NCBI RefSeq assembly: GCF_964340395.1
Contig: NC_135568.1
Span: 19,096,248-19,160,247, forward strand
Direction: 5' to 3'
Length of the DNA stretch: 64,000 bases
DNA from: Glandiceps talaboti
Taxonomy: Eukaryota > Hemichordata > Enteropneusta > Spengelidae
Shown in pieces: positions 23,842 through 35,440 of the stretch. A program made the position numbers and the translations under genes. Within the stretch, counting starts at the first letter, position 1. Every line of letters starts with the position of its first letter. The notes beneath the pieces are model-generated. The model had not been told where the DNA came from. It did not search any database and saw only the letters and a program-made list of their open reading frames with translations.

Positions 23842-25384
23842 ATTTTTTTATAATCGTGTTTTATCGACCAAAAAAGTGCCATTCCATTGCCATGAGTAAC
23901 AACGCATATCGAAAGCTTTTACAAAGGGTGAAAAATGATGTTTTTCATGTATTTTTAGCATTTTTACAGCACCTCTTTTGCTTTGATCATCATTCTGACA
24001 CTGTAAGGCCCTGTAGTAAACGTTTAGATTATCAATATGGCTATGTAGCTAGGCTAAGGGATCATAAACAATAGACACTACACTGCGTCCGTTCACTAGC
24101 GAGTTCTTTAGCAACGTATACCACATGCTACGCTTATACTAAATGCTCAAAAAAATCGCTATTTTACCAAGATTCGTGGCTCTATATCAAAACGGTTTGC
24201 TCAGTAAGTAAGCTAGAGAAGGTTAGAACAAGCATGAAGGCTCTGTCTGAGTTAGCATCTAAGAAAAATAATGAAAAGTCATCAAGGACTCTGAAAATAA
24301 GGACTTTGATACTTTCATCAGAGAGTACATACAACACCATGTACCAACTACAAGTTCTGGAACTTGAAGCGAAAGAGAAACTCTAACACCATGTACCAAC
24401 TACAAGTTCTGGAACTTGAAGCGAAAGAGATACTCTAACACCATGTACCAACTACAAGTTCTGGAACTTGAAGGGAAAGAGATACTCTAACACCCAGTAT
24501 GTGTTACATCAAACTCAGTTCAATACACATAGTAAAATCATGATTTTGATTCGACAGTTTTGTACAAGTAAACATATCTTCTGTCAAATTAGTTAGTTTT
24601 TGGTAGTCATGTCTTTGCTGACATGACATACATGCCCCTGTCCACATATACATATCTCAGCCTCTGTAACTTGCTGTTGTTGACATTCATTTCACTCAGA
24701 ATAACATGATAAAAGCGTCTTGATTTTTTCACGATAGTTTAAATAATATTGATGTCGACAGACGTCATTGACAAACAAATTTATCACTAGACAAAAACTT
24801 GACTCGATTGGTATATCGCTACGACGTAGTAGTACACTCGACTTTTGAAGCAAGTCGCTGTACCCGGTGGCCGGCCCGATCGGGGGAGGAGTACACGTGG
24901 AAGCACATGTCGCGTGATTGTGTGTTGGTGACTGATGTCGCGGCAAGTCTATGTCAATTGTTTTTGGCAAATACAGATGGATTTCGTAAATAGGAAAAGT
25001 TTAATATTCATCACTAAAGAGCTTTAGCCGTTCATACTTTCAAGGGGTGTGGATAAAAAATCTTGAACACAAGAAATCATGTACTTGTAAGTACAGTGCA
25101 AGGTCACCGGAAGTACCATACTTAGACTGACTCCCATAGTTTTGACTTGCAATTGTGAAGTTAGTTTGCAGTCAATTTACCTAATATTGTCAAAAAACTG
25201 AATAATGTGTCCCACGTGATGAAATATATTGCCATTCGTCAAACAATTTTTGCGTTTTCAAATTTGTGTTATGATCAACCAAAATATGCATAAACACGTA
25301 ACCTTTGGACTCCAAGCTTTGGGCGAGTAATTGTGACATTTTGTACTAAAAGACGATAACACATTACTATTAATGTTAAGTTTT
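23842..25384. other. Intron sequence without a recognised gene
   Basis: About 1.5 kb with stop codons in all frames at short intervals. Apart from a three-copy repeat near 24324-24490 and a locally GC-rich stretch around 24840-24950, nothing was recognised. Confidence 0.45.
24324..24490. repeat. ~52-57-bp tandem repeat, 3 copies
   Basis: The unit contains ACACCATGTACCAACTACAA, GTTCTGGAACTTGAAGCGAA and AGAGATACTCTA. Three near-identical copies lie in the long hinge intron. Confidence 0.85.
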
Positions 25385-27544
25385 TAGCTCCGCTGTCAGT
25401 GAAAGCTGAAAGCGTAGCTTTAGGTATAGGTGGGTATAGAGTATAGAGGTATAGGTGAATCATAGGTGTCCTTTTTTTATTTTCATCATCTTTTCCGAAA
25501 GTGACAGCCAGAATACTTCGATATTTGGTGTGCATGTTCCATTGGGGGAAGCTATTCAGATTTGTTCATGCCAAGTTGATCTGTGCCATTTTCAATTTTT
25601 TATGATTTTTTTTTTCAAAAATGATATTTTCATCATCTCCTCAAATACTACTTGTCAGATTGCTTTGATATCTGGTGTGTTGATGCACAGAGGGTAGCTT
25701 ACTCAGATTTGTTAATTTCAAGTCAGCACGTCTTCTTTTCTATTTTTGATGATTTTTTATTTGTAATTTGAAAAAAAAATTAATATGTTAATGAGCATTA
25801 TGACCGACGCCATATTGGAAATCAGTCCATGAGACTTTAAGTAAACTGCCACTTTTCAAAAGACACTATTGACGTCAAACAAGCAATGTAATATGTGCTA
25901 TAGTCATAATTCTACGCATTGTGCGCCCAAATGACAAGTGTTTGTTCGAAACAGGGTTGTAAACTTCAAATCCAAATTCTGCACCCCTTCTACATAATCA
26001 GCCAGTCTGCAATATCCTCATTTGCATACATCTATCCTTTAGATTGCGACCATTACTCTTTGAATGGCTGCGCACGGGCCTTATTTTTGGGTATTTTCAA
26101 CTCGCCGTAACTTTCACTAGATTTTGGAATTACATTTAGGAATACCGATTTTCCGACGAATACGGGACGCATACTTGAGGCCCTGAAATTTCAACCCAGT
26201 TTTTTCGCTCATAGTTTCCTTAATACGGACCGGAAAGTTTTACAAATTTCACAAAAAGATGGATTTTTATGTGTTTTAAATAACTATGGCAAGTAAATTT
26301 AGTAGGATCGTTGTGTAACGGGTCCGTTCAAGAATTTTCGGTAGAAAACGACTGATTTGACCCGGAAGCTGAAGCTGACCTTGTTTGACCAGGCGATTTT
26401 CCCCAGCAAGCATCAACGAGGGAGTTCTTGGTACTCACTAAGTTACACTTCAGACCCACTATAAAAGTTTGATGTTTTTAGATAACATGTAACTTGTGAT
26501 TAATTCTATATTGTCGTGCAATTTGGAGTGAAGTTATGCAAGAGCAGTCTCACTGCAGACTGTGAATTGACCAAACTTTGTTTATTGGCCGACAGTGTAA
26601 AGTTAAACGACATGAACGTGTCTTGCCATTTCCAAAATGCAAATATTTGGCAAGTAAAAATAATTACAACTTTAATTTGGCTTCAGACGTCGACTTTGCA
26701 TTATGTTTTTCGTATCTTTCCCCATTTTACATGTAAATCCGAAAAGGTTCTCTCTGGTCATGTCAGTGGTTAGCCCTGCTTACAGGCGGTGCACAAGTCT
26801 ATATTACTGACTTGACTCTAAACAAATAGTAGGGACAATTGTCAGTATCAAGTCCCGGATTACTCCGTATGCAAGCACGACTAGTCAGTGATCATACCAG
26901 GACTGCTTTGATTACGAGCGGGGTGAGGCATGTTGAGGTATTTTGTTGAGAATTATAAATATTGCGAAATGTCAAGTACAAGGTTTAAATACAATGGAAT
27001 GATGAAAAAAAATTGGCCGAGTCTGCTGACAGGTGCCGGTCACGAGACACTCCGTAAATTAAAATATCAGACGATGTTATGTCTACTACAACTAGTACAA
27101 GTTGAATGTTGTTGACTTGGTAAATTTGTTAGAAAATTGAAATTCGAATTGCCTCAAAATTATTTTAGATCCCTAGTTTATTTCATTCATCATTAAAATT
27201 GTCCAGGGTTAAAGCTGTAAAACACTGGAATTATTTATAGCCAACCTCAAAAATCCTCTTTTTTTCTTTTTCTTGTGTGCATTTCCCCAGTCATTATTTT
27301 TCTGAGATTTTGTGTAATTTTTCATACCCGTAGAATTTTTTTAATAAAATGGTGACTATGGTATAAAAGTACAATACATTACCAACTTCTGTGTAAAATG
27401 TGTTTTATAGTGAGACATCATATGAAACCACTAACCACTTTATTACATCGCTAAAACAAAACTGCATAGTGAAGAGCTGAACAACTGAACCACTTCTTCA
27501 TGTCACCAAAATAAAAAATAAAATTAAAAAGAAGAGCGGAGCTA
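25385..27544. mobile_element. Possible interspersed element family C with 10-bp palindromic ends
   Basis: The left end TTTTTAGCTCCGCTGTCAGT (25381-25400) and right end AAGAGCGGAGCTATTCTGAC (27532-27551) share TAGCTCCGCT and AGCGGAGCTA as exact reverse complements. This resembles the organisation of families A and B. Inside, two similar ~140-bp segments (around 25495-25610 and 25640-25760) share GATATTTGGTGTG-like and CTCAGATTTGTT-like blocks. No transposase was recognised in the remaining 1.7 kb. The end match alone could be chance, so this is tentative. Confidence 0.4.
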
Positions 27545-27881
27545 TTCTGACCGATATGTCGCTTGTTTTCATATGCGATGACAGTTTCATTTGCAAATTG
27601 TTTTAAGGTGGTGTTTCGAAATGCTGTCAAATTATTTTTACACCATCGTTTCGAAAGTCTTTAGACTTTACATATAGGCATGGATGAATTTTTCATTTCC
27701 CTCATAGATGGTGTATCAAACCCCCTAGCTACACAGAAAACTCTTTTAATCCGTGTATAGTGCCTCTAACAATGAATGGATTTTTTTGTGTGTGAAAAGT
27801 AGTTTCTAGTGACTGCTTCAAGGTTTTTATGAAGTTTTTATATACAAATTCAACTGATGCCCTAGCCTTTACCGCCACCTT
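27545..27881 (+). other. Intron sequence leading into the acceptor array
   Basis: Unique-looking AT-rich DNA with no exon, RNA gene or repeat recognised. It ends directly at the first unit of the 52-bp array. Confidence 0.5.
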
Positions 27882-30614
27882 AACTAGCATTTAAACTATT
27901 ACAATTTTAGCTGTTACCAAGTCCATCAATGTTAACTAGCATTTAAACTATTACAATTTTAGCTGTTACCAAGTCCATCAAAGTTAACTAATATTTATAC
28001 TATTACAATTTTAGCTGTTACCAAGTCCATCAAAGTTAACTAGCATTTAAACTATTACAATTTTAGGTGTTACCAAGTCCATCAAAGTTAACTAGCATTT
28101 AAACTATTACAATTTTAGGTGTTACCAAGTCCATCAAAGTTAACTAATATTTATACTATTACAATTTTAGGTGTTACCAAGTCCATCAAAGTTAACTAAT
28201 ATTTATACTATTACAATTTTAGCTGTTACCAAGTCCATCAAAGTTAACTAGCATTTAAACTATTACAATTTTAGGTGTTACCAAGTCCATCAAAGTTAAC
28301 TAATATTTATACTATTACAATTTTAGCTGTTACCAAGTCCATCAAAGTTAACTAGCATTTAAACTATTACAATTTTAGGTGTTACCAAGTCCATCAAAGT
28401 TAACTAATATTTATACTATTACAATTTTAGCTGTTTCCAAGTCCATCAAAGTTAACTAGCATTTAAACTATTACAATTTTAGGTGTTACCAAGTCCATCA
28501 AAGTTAACTAATATTTATACTATTACAATTTTAGCTGTTACCAAGTCCATCAAAGTTAACTAATATTTATACTATTACAATTTTAGCTGTTACCAAGTCC
28601 ATCAAAGTTAACTAATATTTATACTATTACAATTTTAGCTGTTACCAAGTCCATCAAAGTTAACTAACATTTAAACTATTACAATTTTAGGTGTTACCAA
28701 GTCCATCAAAGTTAACTAATATTTATACTATTACAATTTTAGCTGTTACCAAGTCCATCAAAGTTAACTAATATTTATACTATTACAATTTTAGCTGTTA
28801 CCAAGTCCATCAAAGTTAACTAACATTTAAACTATTACAATTTTAGGTGTTACCAAGTCCATCAAAGTTAACTAATATTTATACTATTACAATTTTAGCT
28901 GTTACCAAGTCCATCAATGTTAACTAATATTTAAACTATTACAATTTTAGCTGTTACCAAGTCCATCAAAGTTAACTAACATTTAAACTATTACAATTTT
29001 AGCTGTTACCAAGTCCATCAAAGTTAACTAATATTTAAACTATTACAATTTTAGGTGTTACCAAGTCCATCAAAGTTAACTAGCATTTAAACTATTACAA
29101 TTTTAGCTGTTACCAAGTCCATCAAAGTTAACTAGCATTTAAACTATTACAATTTTAGGTGTTACCAAGTCCATCAAAGTTAACTAATATTTATACTATT
29201 ACAATTTTAGCTGTTACCAAGTCCATCAATGTTAACTAGCATTTAAACTATTACAATTTTAGCTGTTTCCAAGTCCATCAAAGTTAACTAGCATTTAAAC
29301 TATTACAATTTTAGGTGTTACCAAGTCCATCAAAGTTAACTAGCATTTAAACTATTACAATTTTAGCTGTTACCAAGTCCATCAAAGTTAACTAGCATTT
29401 AAACTATTACAATTTTAGCTGTTTCCAAGTCCATCAAAGTTAACTAATATTTATACTATTACAATTTTAGCTGTTACCAAGTCCATCAAAGTTAACTAGC
29501 ATTTAAACTATTACAATTTTAGGTGTTACCAAGTCCATCAAAGTTAACTAATATTTATACTATTACAATTTTAGCTGTTACCAAGTCCATCAAAGTTAAC
29601 TAATATTTATACTATTACAATTTTAGCTGTTACCAAGTCCATCAAAGTTAACTAATATTTATACTATTACAATTTTAGCTGTTACCAAGTCCATCAAAGT
29701 TAACTAATATTTATACTATTACAATTTTAGCTGTTACCAAGTCCATCAATGTTAACTAATATTTAAACTATTACAATTTTAGGTGTTACCAAGTCCATCA
29801 ATGTTAACTAATATTTATACTATTACAATTTTAGCTGTTACCAAGTCCATCAAAGTTAACTAGCATTTAAACTATTACAATTTTAGTTGTTTCCAAGTCC
29901 ATCAAAGTTAACTAATATTTATACTATTACAATTTTAGCTGTTACCAAGTCCATCAAAGTTAACTAATATTTATACTATTACAATTTTAGCTGTTACCAA
30001 GTCCATGAAAGTTAACTAATATTTAAACTATTACAATTTTAGGTGTTACCAAGTCCATCAAAGTTAACTAATATTTATACTATTACAATTTTAGCTGTTA
30101 CCAAGTCCATCAATGTTAACTAATATTTATACTATTACAATTTTAGCTGTTACCAAGTCCATCAAAGTTAACTAATATTTATACTATTACAATTTTAGCT
30201 GTTACCAAGTCCATCAAAGTTAACTAATATTTATACTATTACAATTTTAGCTGTTACCAAGTCCATCAAAGTTAACTAATATTTATACTATTACAATTTT
30301 AGCTGTTACCAAGTCCATCAATGTTAACTAATATTTATACTATTACAATTTTAGCTGTTACCAAGTCCATCAAAGTTAACTAATATTTATACTATTACAA
30401 TTTTAGCTGTTACCAAGTCCATCAATGTTAACTAATATTTATACTATTACAATTTTAGCTGTTACCAAGTCCATCAAAGTTAACTAATATTTATACTATT
30501 ACAATTTTAGCTGTTACCAAGTCCATCAATGTTAACTAATATTTATACTATTACAATTTTAGCTGTTACCAAGTCCATCGAAGTTAACTAATATTTATAC
30601 TATTACAATTTTAG
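27882..30614 (+). repeat. 52-bp minisatellite of tandem 3' splice sites, ~52 copies
   Basis: Each unit reads TTAACTAATATTTATACTAT, TACAATTTTAG|(G/C)TGTTACC and AAGTCCATCAAAG. It thus contains a branch-point-like TTAACTAAT or TTAACTAGC, a pyrimidine-rich stretch ending in TTTTAG about 25 bases later, and the first ~19 bases of the following exon. The last unit runs directly into the true exon at 30615 (GTGTTACCAAGTCCATCAA then CGGCACC...). Variants are TATTTATAC/CATTTAAAC, CAAAG/CAATG, and G/C at the first exon base. The array lies in the collagen hinge intron. Confidence 0.96.
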
Positions 30615-30677
30615 GTGTTACCAAGTCCATCAACGGCACCTACTCCTACTAGAACTATTGTTGAAGATAGTAATAAG
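30615..30677 (+). CDS. COL18A1: Multiplexin NC1 hinge exon before endostatin
   Basis: A 63-bp exon (21 codons, phase 0 to 0) encoding VLPSPSTAPTPTRTIVEDSN and K. It is rich in Pro, Ser and Thr, as expected for the flexible, protease-sensitive hinge from which endostatin is released in vertebrates. The acceptor is ACAATTTTAG|GTG, the last of the ~52 tandem copies. The donor is AAG|GTGAGT, strong. The next exon starts LHMYALN, the beginning of the endostatin fold. Using an upstream acceptor of the array would shift the frame by one base per unit and soon meet a stop, so only this junction keeps the protein intact. Confidence 0.82.
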
Positions 30678-30854
30678 GTGAGTCATAACAAACATTGTCT
30701 CCTCATTGGTATATCTGTTAAGAGGGTACATTACATACTGACCAAAGGTACAAATGGCCTAAACTCTCTCAGTCCTTGTGAGCATCACTAAAAGGGCTAT
30801 TTTGTATATACTGATATCTACTGCATAATTGTACTAGAATATCCTTGTACAAGG

Positions 30855-32100
30855 GTTTGCACAGTCCTGGAAAACCCTGGAATTTCAAACCCTCCCTGTA
30901 AAACCCTTGAAAACTTTGGAAAAATGCTCCCCATCCCTTGAAAACTCTGGAAAATGATCGTGATCAATTAATATTGACAATCGACATGTCTGTGCTTTAG
31001 ACACCCATTCATATGATTCACTACACTGAGTCTCATAAATGTGAAATGGCGAAAATATATTCAAAGTCTTTCACCACCATGGTGATTCACGCTGATTAAA
31101 CCCAGACAGTCAACCGATCATTCCATGAGACACTTTGCCCTCAGACCGTGCCTATGTGTAGTTGAATGGGCGCCGCAATCTTTGTTGCGATCTTGCCTAT
31201 TGCTACTCCGAGTCCAGTCGTCATTTCAGCGACATAATATTGTAACAGTTCAGGGAGTAACATTAGGTCTGTTGGCAAGATTACCGTAACATTGTAGCAA
31301 GTATCAAAGCATCACCAGCCCAATCACCAACCACGATTAGAAATTGTTACAAGTTTGGCACACGAGTCGACATACTACAAGCTCACGCTCAGTTCAATTT
31401 CCGGGTTGTGGAAGTAAGGTTTTGACTTTTATGTCATCGATAAATGCACATTTGTTTTACATGTTCTAAAAGAATAAACTACTTTTTTATGTTTGTCAGT
31501 ACAGTACAGTAACATACCTAAATGGTCAAGTTGAGTTGAGAAATCGCAATGTTCCACGACATGTTGCATCCGTGCATAAACATCGAGAAGCAAGGGCTGA
31601 ATGTATTCAGTTATTCATAATGCAAAATTTCGTTATGTAAATGACGTTTTTATTCAAAATTTTGAAGAAAACAATTTCTTTTGGTGACCTCTAAATCTAG
31701 TCACATCAAACTGTACAATAATGAGGACAAACTTAACTTTTTAATTTTGTTTTCTGGATATGTCTGAATTAGACTAAATGAATGCTGAGACTCAAATCTT
31801 ACACGATCAATGCACCAGCTTGACGAAACAACTACTTAGGGGATAGGACAGTGGTTTCTCCGTTTAATCTTAGTGTGAAAATTTGGTTTTGAAACGAACG
31901 TCTTGCTTAGTGTCGATTGTCTTTAAAATGTTTTGTGACATATTATGGGAACCCTTGTAATTTCTTCTCTTCCACATCAGACAATTAGATGTCATCAAAA
32001 AATATACTTTAGTGGTCAATAGCCCTTGAAAATGGCCAAAATCAATACGAATAACCCTGGAAAACTGACAAAAAACCCCTGGAAAGTCCTGGAATTTTGT
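30855..32100. mobile_element. Possible interspersed element bounded by related CCTGGAAA-rich ends
   Basis: The left end (30866-30955) is rich in AGTCCTGGAAAACCCTGGAA and CCCTTGAAAACTCTGGAAAA. The right end (32022-32097) has CCCTTGAAAATGGCC, AACCCTGGAAAACTGAC and AAAGTCCTGGAATTTTG. The similar ends suggest one inserted unit of about 1.2 kb. No transposase was recognised and no target duplication was identified. Confidence 0.35.
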
Positions 32101-32174
32101 TTTGCTTTAAGTGTACGAACCGTGTTGTACTGTAGGCCCTAATCAACTACATTGGGCTTATCATTCGTTTACAT

Positions 32175-32325
32175 GTTATTGCGATGCATCATGTTACTGC
32201 AATGCATCATGTTTACTGCGATGCGTTACATGTGATGCATCATGTTACTGCGATGCATCATGTTACTGCAATGCATCATGTTACTGCGATGCGTTACATG
32301 TGATGCATCATGTTACTGCGATGCC
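32175..32325. repeat. Degenerate short tandem repeat of GATGCATCATGTTACTGC
   Basis: Units GATGCATCATGTTACTGC and GATGCGTTACATGTGATGCATC alternate about five times. The segment is intronic and short frames across it are not meaningful. Confidence 0.75.
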
Positions 32326-32439
32326 CCAAGGACTGTTAGCACTTGTTCAACACAACATGATGTGCCAAGTGTTATTAATCCAATTCATGTGTTTACTTTC
32401 CCTGTTTGTAACAGGCTCCATTTGTCCAGGGTGTGATGT

Positions 32440-34775
32440 CTGAAGTAATATTTTGAATTTGACCGAATGGCAGTCATATTTGTTGTTAAATTTTACAACG
32501 TACATCTTAACTTTGGATGTATTATATGTAGTAACCCCATTCCAGGGCCTATACCCATATTATCAAATATGAGCTTTCTTTTAAGACATTGACCATTGAC
32601 CTTGAAAGGCTTCTTCAAGGGCAAATAGCCAAATTTGTGTTATCTTCATAGCTTTTTGAATGAAACATTTCAAGTGATGATAATATTTTAATCATGACTT
32701 GGGTTTGACTATGTTAGGCCACAGGGTAAAGGACCAATGATCAATTTTGTACTCGCGATTTTCCGGATTTCTAATGTTATTTTCTGTATATTTCAAATAA
32801 AGTTTTAAATACTGTTTCCTCTTACTGTTTTTTTCTATTTCCTACCTGATATCAATGTCTTATCTGAGTTTATCAGCTTTGCATTAATTAGCTTGCTAGA
32901 ACAAACTCACTATTTGCCAAAATTAACGCATTATGCCGTGAGTGTAAACATCTACTGATCCGACTAAATGGTAATACACGGAAAGGGGTGAAACTCCAAA
33001 GGGACGTGTCCAGAAATTTGCAAAGAAATCAACTTTCAAACGGTCCAATGGTAATTCCACAACCAGAAATCCTTAAAGTACAAATGAAGGGAAGCATTGA
33101 TGAAGTTACAGCATTGAAGCTTGTCTGTAAGTGCCCTAACACGAAACCCGGCCAACACACTGACGATGTCCCGATGACATCCGTAAAGCAGGAAGTCGGA
33201 AGTTGAAACCTTTGACCCCTGAGTTGTTTATTACTGGCGATATGTGCCTAACTTGTAAACAAATTACCCAGGATTCTCTGAGAATAAACTCGCATTCTGT
33301 CAATGCTATCTTCGCTTCGTAGCAAATGTTGGGACATAAGGAAGGAGAAAAGGGTAAATTATACTCATGAAACACTGCACAGAAGTCAATACTTTTTTCA
33401 TTTTTGAGTTTCGTCCTACATTTTCCTCGTTTTTGTGACGTTTTCGCACTATTTAATAAAAACCAAAAGTCCTAACATGTACCAAACGACGCGACTTTCT
33501 ATTTATTTTCGATCGTGCTGCGCTGCACGGGTTACATTTTGGAGACATTTTTGGTTTTCAATCGTGAATATCTATCATGCAAGTATTTTTTCGATTACGT
33601 CGGCTTTTAAATATATCATCAATGCTACATTTTTCACGATAGACATTTTTGGTTTTCAATCGTGAATATCTATCGGGCAAGCATTTCTTGGACAACGTTG
33701 GCTTTTTAATATGTCAATCCTACATCCATGATCCTAATGAACGACACACTGTTTTGTCCAGGCGACAGACGTTTTTGGTTTTCAATCGTGTCAAAACTGT
33801 CTTCGCAAGCATTTCTTCAAATACGTCGGCTTTTTAATTTGAGAATGAAATAACAATATGCATGATAATAACATATGCATGATTTTACCATTTGTTTATT
33901 TCCTGTTGTTTTGTGAATTCATGAATAAATTAAGTGGCAGGGTGATTTACGGATGTCCTCTGGACACGTCCCTTTGGAGTTTCACCCCTTTCCGTGTATT
34001 ACCATTTAGTCGGATCAGTAGATGTTTACACTCACGGCATAATGCGTTAATTTCGGCAAATAGTGAGTTTGTTCTAGCAAGCTAATTAATGCAAAGCTGA
34101 TAAACTCAGATAAGACATTGATATCAGGTAGGAAATAGAAAAAAACAGTAAGAGGAAACAGTATTTAAAACTTTATTTGAAATATACAGAAAATAACATT
34201 AGAAATCCGGAAAATCGCGAGTACAAAATTGATCATTGGTCCTTTACCCTGTGGTTAGGCATATGCAAGTCACTTAATTTGATGACCTTTGACCTGTTAC
34301 AAAATGGTGACCATATTTTTGCCTGTTGTGTTATCTCCAAAATGTTGATACATTTGACACCATTCATTTGTCTACCCTCACATTATCAATGATGAGTTTG
34401 CTAATGAGACCATCACCTTTTCAACCTGAAATTACTGAAATTGTTTCCTTTTCTTTCTACATTAAGTCATAGACCCTAAACCACTGTTGGTGGAGGGTCT
34501 ATAATTAAGTCAAGAAGTTGAATACACAAAGACTCCATTTAAATATCTATACCCCAAAGATGAGCTTTCTTTTAATATCTTGACCTTTGACTTTGACCTC
34601 CATATTCAAGGTCAAATAGCAAATTGGTCAATGAATTATGAAGTTTTGAATCTAGAGACACCATTCAAATTTGCACTATAACGTTGCTGTACAACACACC
34701 AAGTGGGGGTGGGGATGGAGTGTGTCTTCAATGAAAGCTTGTTGTGCATAGCCTTTTATTACTGTTTTGGTAAGC
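32440..34775 (+). mobile_element. Interspersed repeat family B, copy 2, split by a foldback insertion
   Basis: The left half (32440-32719) matches 42820-43075: GAATGGCAGTCATATTTGTT, CCATATTATCAAATATGAGC, ATTTCAAGTGATGATAATAT and AATCATGACT. The right half (34254-34775) continues the same consensus with ATATGCAAGTCACTTAATTT, ending in a GTGTCTTCAATGAAAGCTTGTTG segment. At 43070-43090 the uninterrupted copy reads CATGTGAGGTATATGCAAG, which shows that the block 32720-34253 was inserted later. Confidence 0.65.
32720..34253. mobile_element. Foldback element with 294-bp inverted arms and 7-bp target duplication
   Basis: The arms at 32720-33013 and 33960-34253 are near-perfect reverse complements. 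Termini are CACAGGGTAAAGGACCAATG and its complement; inner ends are ACGTGTCCAG and CTGGACACGT. The insertion is flanked by the direct repeat GTTAGGC (32713-32719 and 34254-34260), a target-site duplication confirmed by the intact family B copy at 43070-43090. The centre (33014-33959) has three ~100-bp copies of a TTTTTGGTTTTCAATCGTG unit (about 33546, 33646 and 33772) and a 72-codon open frame at 32988-33206 without recognisable domains. No transposase is seen, so it is non-autonomous. Confidence 0.8.
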
Positions 34776-34874
34776 TCACAAACCATAGACCCTCTGTGGA
34801 GGGTCTATGCACAAACTAACAAATACCAAATAGATACATAACTCACTATTGAATCTGTATTGTCTCTTTATCAG

Positions 34875-35087
34875 CTTCATATGTATGCATTAAATTACCC
34901 TGTATCTGGATACATGGCTGGACCAGGTAGTATGGGAGGTATACGTGGTGCTGACTTCCTGTGTTTTAGACAAGCTGCAGAAGCAGGTCTGACAGGAACC
35001 TACAGAGCTTTCTTGTCATCTAAAGTTCAAGATTTAAAATCTGTCGTCAGGAAAGAAGACAGAGATGCAGTAGTCGTAAATGCTAAT
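34875..35087 (+). CDS. COL18A1: Multiplexin endostatin-domain exon 1
   Basis: The 213-bp exon (71 codons, phase 0 to 0) starts LHMYALNYPVSGYMAGPGSM and includes GGIRGADFLCFRQA, GTYRAFLSSKVQDLKSVVRK and EDRDAVVVNAN. It matches the endostatin fold of collagens XV and XVIII: the invariant (G)IRGADFxCFxQA, AFLSSxxQDLxSxVR and DR segments are all present. The first endostatin cysteine is the one in DFLCF. Endostatin is the C-terminal module of NC1, released by proteolysis and known in vertebrates as an angiogenesis and cell-migration modulator. The acceptor is TCTTTATCAG and the donor is AAT|GTAAGT. The vertebrate N-terminal HSHRDF zinc-binding sequence is not present before LHMYALN, though the His of LH is kept. 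Confidence 0.95.
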
Positions 35088-35104
35088 GTAAGTTATAATT
35101 TATA

Positions 35105-35205
35105 TATTCCAAAAAGTTACAACTGTATTAACTTAAAGTTACAACTGTATTAACTTAAAGTTACAACTGTATTAACTTAAAGTTACAACTGTATTAACTT
35201 AAACT
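35105..35205. repeat. 22-bp tandem repeat, ~5 copies
   Basis: The unit is TTACAACTGTATTAACTTAA then AG, starting about 20 bp after the donor of the endostatin exon. Confidence 0.9.
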
Positions 35206-35440
35206 TTAAAGTGGTAATTTCAATATTACACTCAAGACACTTTAGTCAATTTTGATGTAAGCAAATTTAGAGAAGACTTGTTTGTATGTATATAGGTATA
35301 CATTTATGATATGAATACACTAAAGCACATAAAGTCATATCCTTATCTCTATAATTACTAGTAAATTCATCTCCCTATCTCTATAATTACCAGTAAAGTC
35401 ATCTCCTTATCTCTAAAATTACTAGTAAAGTCATCTTATT

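Noticed and set aside
23856-27115. Several 60-90 codon open frames in the long hinge intron
   Set aside because: They are short, with no homology or splice context, as expected by chance in 4 kb of AT-rich DNA.
32988-33206. A 72-codon open frame in the foldback element
   Set aside because: It overlaps the inverted arm, has no recognisable domain, and is too short to be convincing as a transposase.
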